Shown here: positions 39,208-49,323 of the stretch, piece after piece
Layout: every line of letters starts with the position of its first letter
How positions within the stretch are numbered: the first letter of the stretch is position 1
Assembly (NCBI RefSeq): GCF_050948215.1
Contig: NC_135157.1
Span: 1,488,001 to 1,552,000, forward strand
From: Halictus rubicundus
Lineage: Eukaryota; Arthropoda; Insecta; Hymenoptera; Halictidae
Direction of reading: 5' to 3'
DNA length: 64,000 bases
Translations under genes and position numbers: made by a program
The notes under the pieces: generated by a model
The model's database searches: none
Seen by the model: only the letters and a program-made list of their open reading frames with translations
Told to the model about the DNA's origin: nothing

Positions 39208-40041
39208 CCGTCCGAGCGGGCCCGGGAACGGGACCCGGGCTCCGCGAGGAGGGTATGGGCGCGGGGACGACCCCCGCGCCGGCGTGTGCCCCCCAGGAGG
39301 GGGGCGGCGACGGCTGGGAGGGCGCGGAGGTCTCCCCCGCGTCAACGTGTGCCCCCGGTGGTGGGGCGCGGAGTGGGGTCGGCGCGGGGAGTTTCCCCGC
39401 GCCCTGTTATGCCCCCACGACTGGGGGCGGTGAACTTGGGGGCCCGGGGTGTGAGCTGACCCGGGCCCCCGGGGGGGAGCATAGCTCCCCCCGTGATAGG
39501 CCGACACCCCCGGGTTATTTTCCCGGTGTAGGGGGGTGTCGGTCCGTCCCTCCCCGATTGAGGAGGGGGATCCGTGGGGGGTTTGGGGAAAGGAAGGGTC
39601 GGGGCGTGCCGGATCACGCCTCCGACGGCCCTTCCTTCCGGTGGCGGCGTCTTCTTGCCTCGGCCGGGGCTGGTTCCTTCGGGATACCGGCTCCGAGCGG
39701 GGCACGAAGACTCCGAGAGTTGTGAGTGGACCGAGCTGGGGCTCGGGAAGCCCAATCCGAAGGCTCCAGGGATGGGGACACCGGGCGGGTCCCTCCGCCC
39801 GGGGTCTTATAGCGTAGGCAGTGGGGGAGGTTAACCCCTCCCCCGGGGTATGATGATAGCTGGGGGGTGTCCTGTTGAGTACTCGCGTGATCCAGGCACC
39901 TCCCCTTTAGCTTAGGTGGGCGTGAGGTTTTAGTGGGTAGTCTCCGGGGGCTCCGCCCCCCGGAGAGAATCCCACATAACCCCGGCTTCCCCCAGGGAGT
40001 CGGGGTATGTATTAAACATTTTCTCACGATAAAAAAAAAAA
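39208..40041 (+). mobile_element. Poly(A)-tailed retroposon made of GC-rich hairpins
   Basis: This 834-base body ends in 12 A (40031-40042). It is flanked by the 14-base direct repeat ATGGGCCGGCGTTC (39194-39207 and 40042-40055), a classic target-primed insertion. The body is a chain of short palindromes with 3-11 base loops. Examples: 39258-39280 (9-bp stem), 39288-39305 (7), 39381-39403 (10), 39411-39428 (6), 39438-39470 (11), 39472-39492 (9), 39503-39540 (9), 39781-39802 (8), 39823-39844 (8) and 39942-39965 (9). Open frames on both strands look like by-products of GC richness. It could be a SINE-like structured RNA or the 3' end of an unknown LINE. Confidence 0.8.
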
Positions 40042-40103
40042 ATGGGCCGGCGTTCTCGTGGAAGTGTAGGTGTCTCTTTCTTAGTCCCAGGTATGGGGTG
40101 CAT

Positions 40104-41912
40104 TTATTGCGGTGATTGTCTACGGGGTACGGTTGATCCGCGGGTACGGAGGGCCTGAATGTGGGGGCTATTGTTTGTGAGCCACCAATGCTTCTTAAAT
40201 TGTAGGCGGTCGAAATTGAGTCTGTCTCGGAGCGGAAGTGTCGGTGAGAATTTGAATCGTTCTGGGTGTTCGGAATATTCTTGGTCGGTGTACGCTATAC
40301 GTTTGTCCGCTTTATTACGGCCCCAATGGTATATTATGGGAGTATTGTTGTCGTCTTGTATTAGTCCGTTTGCGTCACAGAAGGTGAATGCTTGTGGGGG
40401 TAGGTAACCTGTGCTAAGCTGTCTGTGTGTGGTTGATAGGTCGGGGTTTGCTAGTTCTTTTGTTATGTTATTTTCGATGTGTGGTAGTTTGCTGAAATAG
40501 TCTCTTGTCAGTTTTATTAGGAATGTATCTATTCGGGGTATGTCGGCTGTGTTGTACAGTGTTGCGTTATTTATGTAATGTTGCCAATTGGTGTTCGCGG
40601 ATCTGTGAATTTGGTTGCATGTTCTAAGACACTTCCGCTCGAAGATCCTTATTCTTTCCATCATGGTGTGGTTAGTATTCCACCAGATGGGGGCTGCGTA
40701 AGTTAGTATTGGTCTGATTAATAGCATGTATAATATCGTTTTAGTTTTTCCGGGGAGGTGTTTATTGTAGAACAGCCGGCTGTTGGCTTTAAAGGCTGTG
40801 GTTGCCTTTTCGAGTTGTTTCGTGATGTGTTCATTGCCTCTGAGCAGGTAGTCTATATGAACTCCGAGGTACTTAACCGATTTTTTGTGCGGGATTTTAC
40901 AAATGGATGCTGTTCCGGGTACTATTGTGTTGATTTGGAATTTATTGCCGCCAGCTTTGATTTTGGTGGATAGGTAGTGGAGAGGTTTGCGGAATAGAAT
41001 CGTTTCACATTTTTGGGGGTCTAGTCGGAGGTTCCAGGCACTATAGTATTTGTTTATTTTGTTGACTGTTGTTTCTAGATCTGTTTGTACTATGTTTACT
41101 CTATTACTTGAGGTGTATGTTATAAGGTCATCCGCGAATGCCAGTACAGCAGCCCTATTTGGTTTGTTAAATTCGAACGCCTTAAGGAGATCGCTGGTAT
41201 AAATGTTGAATAATATAGGGGAGTTTACTGTGCCTTGTTGTAGCCCTTCTGTAATGTGGAATGTCTGCGTTGATGTTGTCTTTCCGTCCCATGTTATAAA
41301 CTGTTTGTCGGTTGTCATGTCTAGTATTGTGTGAATTAGCCATTTAGGGAATTCTTTCCGGTGTAGTTTGTACAGGAGTCCGTTGAGCCAGACCGAATCG
41401 AAGGCTTTTTCTAAGTCTAGTAGGGCTGCGCCTACTAGTTGGTTGTTGCTGATTTTGCTGTTTACGTCGGAAATGAATTTGTGGATGGCGTGGGTCGTTG
41501 CGTGTTTGTGTCTGAATCCGAATTGGCAGTCTGGTATGATATTGTGTAGTGAGCAGTGTTGTGATATTTTGTTGTTAATGACGGCTTCGTAAACTTTGCT
41601 CAAGCTTGGTGTTAGGCTGATTGGTTGGTAGCTGGAGGGGTCGTTCGGGTTTTTGTTTTTTTTTTTATTATGGGGAGTACTTTGGCCGTTTTCCAGATTT
41701 TTGGGAAGTAGCTATTGTTTATGGCGTTGTTGAATAGTATTGCCAGATGTGTTATTATTTTGTTCAGTAAGTGTTTTAGAACTATCGGGGGGATTCGGTC
41801 TGTCCCAACGGATGTCTTGTTTGGAAGTCTTTTGAGTATGTTGTTTATTATGTAGGGGTTGCAGAATGGTGAAATTTCGTCGTCGGTGTCTTGAGGGTCT
41901 TTGGCGTTGTTT
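40104..41912 (-). pseudogene. LINE ORF2, reverse transcriptase part (Jockey-like)
   Basis: This is the downstream half of a LINE ORF2, cut off from its upstream half by the outer BEL. The frame at 41603-40104 carries the RT: ALLDLEKAFDSVW, GLQQGTVNSPILFN, active-site LAFADDLITY, LDPQKCETILF and the thumb (PILTYAAPIWWN). There is no RNase H after it, as in the Jockey group. The first RT blocks (NKTSVGTDRIPPIVLKHL; FPKIWKTAKVLPI) lie in another frame at 41912-41660, and a shift occurs in an A-run (sense) near 41650-41670. The stop is at 40104. Confidence 0.88.
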
Positions 41913-41917
41913 GATTC

Positions 41918-42358
41918 TGTTTGGGACCCCGGAACGAAAATGGTGAGGAGTGGACTGTATGGAAAGTTCGAAAGGATCGGGGGCAAACACAGAAGGGAGG
42001 CCGGATTGGGAATAGGTGCAGGAAGCGCGAGCAGGAGGAGGGAATCAAAAGAAATATTGTGGAGACTGAGCACGGGGCTGTACAACCGTGATTTATTCTT
42101 CTGAATTCGCGTAAACTAATGCGGGCGCGCAATCGAGTCGAACCGGTGGTCGATTTCGAATGGCTACAATAAACGATAGTTGCAAGAACTGGGCGCGATA
42201 CAAAGCGTGTTAATCAGGCGGTTGGTAGAACGAGTCTGAGCGACGAGGTAATGCGAGCGATTAACGGTGATCGTCGGTAATCACGTGATCATGCGTCACG
42301 AGCGCGATACCGGGAATCGACAAAAACACGGGCGCGGCGTATCGCTCGACATCGGCGT
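41918..42358 (-). repeat. Outer BEL 3' LTR, first fragment
   Basis: It matches 54634-55074. The remaining 37 bases of this LTR are at 49028-49064. Confidence 0.92.
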
Positions 42359-42892
42359 TGTTTGGGAATGGGTGGCTGGGACAGCCTTATCGGAAGGCTT
42401 GGAAATTCGAGGCGGATGGTCGGAAACGGATAGGGTGAAAACTCCGAGCGCCGGGACTATGCGAACAGGAAAATCGTATCGAGCACGTGGTCGGTCGATA
42501 AGAAAAGAATGCACTACACGTTGTCACACTTGTATTTGGAATAAAGGTTCAGACTTGATCGTTAAAACCCTGCGTACACGATATACGTTGTGTGATTTAC
42601 CCGGTAAGCGCGGTACTTTCGGAAATCACGGCTTAAAAGGAACGGTTTTGTGTCACGTGCGATCGCTTAGACGGTTCGCCGAAAAAGAAGACCGATTCCG
42701 GGAATCGCTCGCGGATGTCGTCACTCGCGAGTGCGACGATTGGCTAGTGTGCCGTGGGCTTATTCGCAGAGACGGACGTGCTCGGGAGCTAATTAGTGCT
42801 ACGCCTGAGCGCGCGCGGTTTTGAATCGTACAGTCGCGGGATCGGCCCGCTGCCCGTGTTGCTCGGAGCAACTCGTCACCGATTCCCGAACA
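42359..42892 (-). repeat. Inner BEL 3' LTR
   Basis: TGTTTGGGAATGG...GATTCCCGAACA. It is preceded in sense by a purine tract containing a run of 13 G (complement of 42898-42910). Confidence 0.93.
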
Positions 42893-43208
42893 CGCCGCCC
42901 CCCCCCCCCCGTTGAACGGGTGCGTTCAACACGGGATTGCCGTGGCGCAAGCGCATTACAATTTTCGCACGTACGTGCTTCATCGGCGGACGGAACGAGT
43001 GATCGGCAGATTCGGCTGATGTCGGTAATGTTCGCGTGTGGTCGGTCGCCCGCTGTCACACGCCGAACTGCGTAATTTGGCTGACAATCGGTGTCGTTGT
43101 TCGAATGTCACGTACAGGTAAGTGACTAATGTACTTTATACAACTTAAGGCTAATTAAATCTAACTTAGAGCTACGCGGTATGTACAATTATACAGGGGG
43201 ACGTGGCT

Positions 43209-46200
43209 TTACGTGCTAATGGACGCGTCGCTCGCCTCGTTTATCGCGACCGGGAGGAAACAGAGTTTCGCGATCGGGCGTTTGAATTCAGCCTGGGCTG
43301 TCTTTACGGTGACGACTCGAACGAGCCCATCATCGCCCGGATGGCACGCGACGATACGGCCCAGTGCCCACGTGCACGGAGGAGTGTTGGTGTTCCGGAG
43401 CAGGACTATCTGGCCGACTTTGGTTAGGTTTTGCCTTGTTTTCCACTTTGGACGCTGGAGGAGTGTCTGCACGTAGTCGGTCATCCAGGCTCTCCAGAAG
43501 GTCTCCGTGAGTCGTTGGATGAGTTGCCATCGGGACAGCCGATTCTCCGCCAGGTGCAGGGCACTGGGTTCCGGACTCGCGACGAGGGCGGCACCGATTA
43601 AGAAATGCCCCGGTGTCAGGGCGGAATAGTCGTCGAGGCATTCGGACGTCGGAGCGATCGGGCGGGAATTGAGGCACGCTTCGGCGCGGCAGAGGAACGT
43701 CGACAACTCCTCAAAGGTAAGCGTGTGCGCACCGATACACCGTTTTAGGTGGTGCTTGACACTTTTGACTGCTGCCTCCCACAGTCCTCCAAAGTGAGGG
43801 GCTGTGGGGGGTAGAAAGTGCCAAGTTACCCCGTCGATAGCGAGTTTATTGTGGACGTCGGGGTCGCGGGTGGCGGCGCGGTACGCTGTCGTTAGCTCGC
43901 GATTCGCCCCGTGGAATGTTGTGCCGTTATCGGAGGACATAGAGCGCGGGAGGCCTCTTCGGGAGACAAACCGATGATAGGCGGCGAGAAACGCTGCTGA
44001 TGTGTAATCGGAGACAACTTCTAAATGAATTGCCTTCGTGGTGAGGCATATGAATACGGCGATGTACGCCTTCTGTGACTTGTGTCCCCTTCCACGAGCG
44101 GTTCGAACCTGAATCGGACCTGCATAGTCGACGCCGGTGTGAATGAATGCTCTTTCAGCTTTAGTGACGCGTGAGGCTGGCAGATCCCCCATGAGCTGGT
44201 GAGGAATAGCAGCCCGCTCCCGGGTGCATGGAACGCACCGGTACAGCACAGCTCGTACTGTTGCACGTGCTCGCAGAATCCAGTATTCATGTCGGAGGCA
44301 CGCGAGTGTGAGCTGAGGTCCCGCATGAAGGTTCGTGAGATGGGTATGGTGTATGAGGAGTGACAGGAGAGGATGGGAGCGAAGGATGATCGGTTCGTTT
44401 TCGGTTTCAGGCTGCGCCTTCGACAGCCGTCCTTTGGCTCGGATGAGCCCGTCCGAATCGAGGTACGGGTTCAAGGATGATAACGGACTTTGTTTGGGAA
44501 CGGTCCCGTGAGCGGCGAGCGTACGCAGCTCCTGAGGAAATGTATCGGTTTGGATTTGCTTGAGCCAGTGGCGTTTTGCTTCTGCGACTTCGTCCGGGAG
44601 GAGGGCCGTCGTTGTGCAGCCGCGAGGTTGCGACCGCAGCCTTTTGATGAAGCGCTGCACATACGCGGTCACCCGGATCAGCTTCGGCCACGACGAGTAG
44701 CGTGAAGCCAAATTGACCTTGTCGGGAACTGAGACCATGCTGGCGATGGAGACAGGTCGCGCTTCGCATTCTGTGTGCGAAGTGGAGTCGAAGGTGCGAG
44801 TCGGCCAAGCCTCAGAAGGTTTTTCAAGCCAGGTTGGCCCGTGCCACCAGAGTGGGTGACTCTGCAATTCGCGTGGGGATATGCCTCTTGATGCACAATC
44901 GGCAGGATTGTCCTGCGTTGGGACATGATGCCAGAGCACGTCAGGAAGAGACGCCTGGATTTTTGCTACTCGGTTGGCGACAAAGGTCTTCCATTTCGCC
45001 GGAGATTGGCTGAGCCAGGTGAGGACGATGCTCGAGTCGGTCCAGCAGTGGGTGTCGCACTGTTCGTACCGTAACGATGAGCGGACGAAGGCGACGAGAC
45101 TGGCGAGTAGGAGCGCGGCGCTCAGTTCAAGGCGAGGCACGCTAATGGTTTTCACGGGGGCCACCCGTGATTTCGCTATAAGGAGTTCGATTTCTACTCG
45201 GCCATCCTGAAGCACGCTGCGGATATAGACTGCTGCAGCGTAGGCCGTCGAGGAGGCGTCGGCGAAGCCGTGAAGACTTCGCCTTCGGACCGAGCCCGAC
45301 GCTATGGGACGAGGGATCTGGATCGCCTCAAGGTCCGGAAGATTACCGAGATAGGTTTGCCATTCGTGGCGAAGCCTGTCGGGAATAGGTTCGTCCCAAT
45401 CGCACCGTGCCGCCCACAATCGCTGCATTATCAGCTTGGCCGTGACAACGACCGGGGCGATCCAGCCTAGTGGGTCGAAGAGACGTGCCAGGGCTGACAG
45501 GACCGCTCTCTTTGTGTTGGTTGGCTCGGTGGAGTGATGGAGCCGAATCTGGAATCGGTCTAGCGCGGGGATCCACGCTATCCCGAGTATTGGGATCGTG
45601 TCTGTGGTGGTGATCGATTTGGTCGATGCTAGTCCGTGATCCGCTGGGTCAATGTCCTCGAGCAGGGACGATGTGTTGCTCGCTCACTTACGGAGTCGAA
45701 ACCCGCCTGCTTGGAGCAGCGCGATCAGCTGATCGCGAGTTCGTCGCAGGAGCTCCGGGCTGTCGGCACCAAATAGACAGTCGTCGACGTAGGTTTGGTC
45801 TTGCAAGACCGGAACGGTCAGGGGGAATCGCTGCCCTTCGTCGACAGCAAGCTGCGGGATGACTCGCAGCGCTTGGAAGGGAGCTGAGGATGTCCCGTAA
45901 GTAACGGTTCGGAGTTGGTACTCCTTAATCGGTTCGGTTGGCGAAGGGCGCCACAGGATTCGCTGATAGTTGAGATCGTGCTCATTGACTTTAATTTGGC
46001 GGTACATTTTAGCGATGTCGGCCGCGTAGACGAACCTAGACTGCCTCCAGCGAAGCAGGATGGCAATCAAGTCGCCTTGGAGCTTTGGACCCGGTAGAAG
46101 GTGGTCGTTCAGAGACTGGCCATTGGTGGTACGACAGGACGCGTTGAAGACCACGCGTAGGCTCGTCGTGGAGCTACTCTCTCTGAACACCGCGTGGTGC

Positions 46201-48404
46201 GGAATATAGTACGCTTGATCGGAGGAGTGGATTGGTGCTACCGGGGTTTGCCGCATGTGACCGAGGACTTCGTACTCACGCAGGAAGTCCTGATACAGGG
46301 CCGCATGGGCAGGGTTGGAGTGCAGGCGTCGTTCGACACGCTGCAGGCTCCGAAGAGCGGCGAGGCGGGAGTCGCCTAATTCGAAAGGTGGCTCATGACG
46401 AAATGGTAGGCGGACGACGTAGCGTCCATCTGGATCACGGGTATGTGTTTCACGAAAGTGGTTCTCGCATTGTTCGTCGTCCTTCGTAAGGAACCTACAG
46501 GTGGAGATTTCCTCGATTTCCCAGAACCTTCTGAGGGCTTGGTCGAGCTGCTCAATGTTGGCGCAGTGATGGACACCGATGGACGATAGGGTTGGAGAGG
46601 ATGCAACGGGACCGGATAGGATCCACCCGAGAGTGGTATTCTGGGCAACCGGAGTTGCAGGTAAGCCCCTTCGTATGCCTCCGACTATGACCTGGCTATA
46701 TAAGTCGGCCCCGATGATGAGGTCGATCGGCTCCGAGCTCATGGGGTTTCTGTCGGCCAGCTCCAGGTCTGAAAGGTGAGACCAATTAATATCGGTTCGT
46801 TTTTTAGGTGGCACGTAATTCGTGAGCGTTTTTAATATCACCGCCGTCGTCGAGTATGCAGGTTGATCCTTCCTCGCTGGAGAAACGGTGATTCGAACCG
46901 TGGAGTTTGCGACTGATTGCGTTTCGCCGATACCGGTGACTCGAATTAGTGTCCGCGTTCGGTGGAGGCGCAGCAACTGAGCGGTCCGTTCTGAGATTAA
47001 TGTCGCCGCGGAGCCCTGGTCCAGGAGCGCACGGACGGTGGTACGCCGACCGTGTGGTGAATGTACCTGTACATGGGCAGTCGATAAGAGCACGCCGTAA
47101 CGAGTTGGCGAGTCGGAGACCAGATTGGCGCTGATCGTGGGCTCGTTATCGGACGCGACGGCCGGATTCGGGTTTGCGACGCGCTGATCATCGGAGGCGC
47201 GTGGAAAATGTAAGAGCGTGTGATGCCGCTGCTTGCATTCCTTACAGTGGTGTTGGCACGTGCATTGCGCGCTCGCGTGTTTAGCCGAGAAACAGTTGAT
47301 ACAGCGTCGCTGTGTTTTGATTATATTGTAGCGGTCGGACGGCGATTGAGCGACGAACGTCGGGCACCGGTAAATAAGGTGGTTCTGTCGACAAACAGAA
47401 CAGGTCGCGGTGGAGACAGCGGTCGCGTGCGTAGCGAGTGACTTCGTTTTCGGTCGTTTCACGATTACGGTTTCGGTTGGACCTCCAATTTGAATCGGCG
47501 CCATGGCTTCGAGCGCTCGCGATCGCGACTCGAGGAACGTGTCGAGTTCGGCATACGTTGGAAACTCGTTCGCGTTTTCTAATTTGAGTTCCCACGCTTT
47601 CCGCGACGATCGGTCTAGCTTTTGAACGCCGAGGAAAACAATAATATCGCTCCATTGATCAACTGGACGTTTTAGATTTCTGAGCGCCTGTGTAGACACG
47701 TTGAGTCGGTCGCGTAGGTCACGTAATTCTCGCGACGATTCGGAATTTACTTGCGGGAGCGAAAATAACGTGGTAAGGTGCGTCGTGATTAAGCGGCGTT
47801 TATTTTCGTATCGCGACGTAATGAGCTCCCACGCGACGGCGAAGTTCTGGTCGGTGATTGGTAGGTGAGCAATCGCGTTACTCGCTTCGCCCTTTAACGA
47901 CGAGCACAAGAAATGTAATCGGTCAACGTTCGCGAGGGAGGGTTCGTCGATGACCATTGAGGAAAAACGGTCGCGAAAGCTTTCCCAAGCCTCGAACGAT
48001 CCGTCGAACGACGGCAACTGGATTTGCGGTAGACGCGCGGTCGGCCTGGACGTAGGTATTGGAGAGGTACTCACACCTTTGCTGGATGCCGGCTCGGCGG
48101 CGGTAGCGATTTTCAGTACCTCTGCCATGTAGTCCGATGCCTCCAGGTAGTTGTCCTCAGCCGCTTCGAAGACGCTGTCCGCGAAGTAGGGGTGACTCGA
48201 CTTCGCCTTCGGATCAGCAGTAGCGTTGAGTCTCGCGTCGAGGTCTTGCGCTTGGTTGAAGGCTTCCTTCAGGGCGGCCATCCGGTTCTGCGTGGTTGCT
48301 GAAGTCATTTTGGCTTGACCCAGCTTCTTAAAATTGGATAGAGCCCTCTCGATGGATCTGAGAGTTTGGTTCTGCTTGTGAAGCAGCTCTTCGAACTGGC
48401 TCAT
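43209..48404 (-). pseudogene. Inner BEL Gag-Pol polyprotein with one premature stop
   Basis: One reading frame spans about 1731 codons with a single TGA at 45686-45684. Domains: N-terminal coiled region; BEL-type Gag (LPQIQLPSFDGSFEAWESF, LDRSSRKAWELKL); zinc fingers (CSVCRQNHLIYRC, CINCFSAKHASAQC); protease RALLDQGSAATLIS; RT with VVFNASCRT, YAADIAKMYRQIKV and TYVDDCLFGA (about residue 870). After the stop come RNase H-like region, integrase zinc finger (HLTNLHAGPQLTLAC; CVPCTRERA) and core DYAGPIQV, MSSDNGTTFHGA, HFGGLWEAAVKSVKHHL. The stop replaces the Trp that the outer BEL has at the same place (FRLHKWTSN). As read, no integrase would be made without readthrough. Confidence 0.9.
45684..45686 (-). 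other. Premature UGA in the inner BEL polyprotein
   Basis: The frame is ...FRLRK then TGA then ASNTSSLLED. The outer BEL has W at this position, so a single G-to-A change (TGG to TGA) explains it. Confidence 0.85.
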
Positions 48405-48467
48405 GGTGTCGGCAAGGGAGTCTCCGTATTAATGGCGGCGTTTCCGGCACGTGGTTCCTCGATTCCA

Positions 48468-48485
48468 ATCCGGCTCGAAGGACCA
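48468..48485 (-). promoter_or_regulatory. Inner BEL primer-binding site (tRNA-Tyr)
   Basis: The minus strand reads TGGTCCTTCGAGCCGGAT three bases after the 5' LTR. It is complementary to the 3' end of insect tRNA-Tyr. Confidence 0.85.
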
Positions 48486-48488
48486 AAA

Positions 48489-49022
48489 TGTTTGGGAATG
48501 GGTGGCTGGGACAGCCTTATCGGAAGGCTTGGAAATTCGAGGCGGATGGTCGGAAACGGATAGGGCGAAAACTCCGAGCGCCGGGACTATGCGAACAGGA
48601 AAATCGGATCGAGCACGTGGTCGGTCGATAAGAAAAGAATGCACTACACGTTGTCACGCTTGTATTTGGAATAAAGGTTCAGACTTGATCGTTAAAACCC
48701 TGCGTACACGATATACGTTGTGTGATTTACCCGGTAAGCGCGGTACTTTCGGAAATCACGGCTTAAAAGGAACGGTTTTGTGTCACGTGCGATCGCTTAG
48801 ACGGTTCGCCGAAAAAGAAGACCGATTCCGGGAATCGCTCGCGGATGTCGTCACTCGCGAGTGCGACGATTGGCTAGTGTGCCGTGGGCTTATTCGCAGA
48901 GACGGACGTGCTCGGGAGCTAATTAGCGCTACGCCTGAGCGCGCGCGGTTTTGAATCGTACAGTCGCGGGATCGGCCCGCTGCCCGTGTTGCTCGGAGCA
49001 ACTCGTCACCGATTCCCGAACA
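48489..49022 (-). repeat. Inner BEL 5' LTR
   Basis: It is the 534-base partner of 42359-42892. Differences lie at the positions corresponding to 42437, 42478, 42528 and 42799 or nearby. Confidence 0.93.
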
Positions 49023-49027
49023 GGCGT

Positions 49028-49064
49028 CTTAACACGAAGTTATCTCTACGCTTAATCCTAAACA
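49028..49064 (-). repeat. Outer BEL 3' LTR, second fragment
   Basis: CTTAACACGAAGTTATCTCT... to CCTAAACA, identical to the end of 54634-55111. Confidence 0.92.
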
Positions 49065-49323
49065 TACCGCCCGCCTTGGATTTCTTGAGAAATCCGAAAT
49101 CCAGAAAACTAGTGGTGTTTAAAAGGGAGACGGCAGTGCGTGTTTAAATATCTACTGCCGCCCGCCGTGAACGGTTGGCGAGGCATGACGTAATGTTTAC
49201 ACGAGTCATCAAAATACAGGTGTCTTGCGAGTCGCGGCTAGACAGAGGCGTCATTGCTTATATCTAATTTTATACACTATATACATGTGACTTCTGTTTG
49301 CCGTTGAACCTCGGTACAATTTA

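Larger units (their letters stand above)
42359..49022 (-). mobile_element. Inner BEL/Pao LTR retrotransposon, nested in the outer BEL LTR
   Basis: This 6664-base element has LTRs 42359-42892 and 48489-49022 (534 bases each, four visible differences) and target duplication GGCGT (42354-42358 and 49023-49027). It is a different family from the outer BEL. The polyprotein is a single frame broken by one stop codon. Confidence 0.95.

Noticed and set aside
39145..39834. Open frames in the hairpin retroposon, both strands
   Set aside because: They follow from GC-rich palindromes. Translations are Gly/Arg/Pro-rich without motifs.
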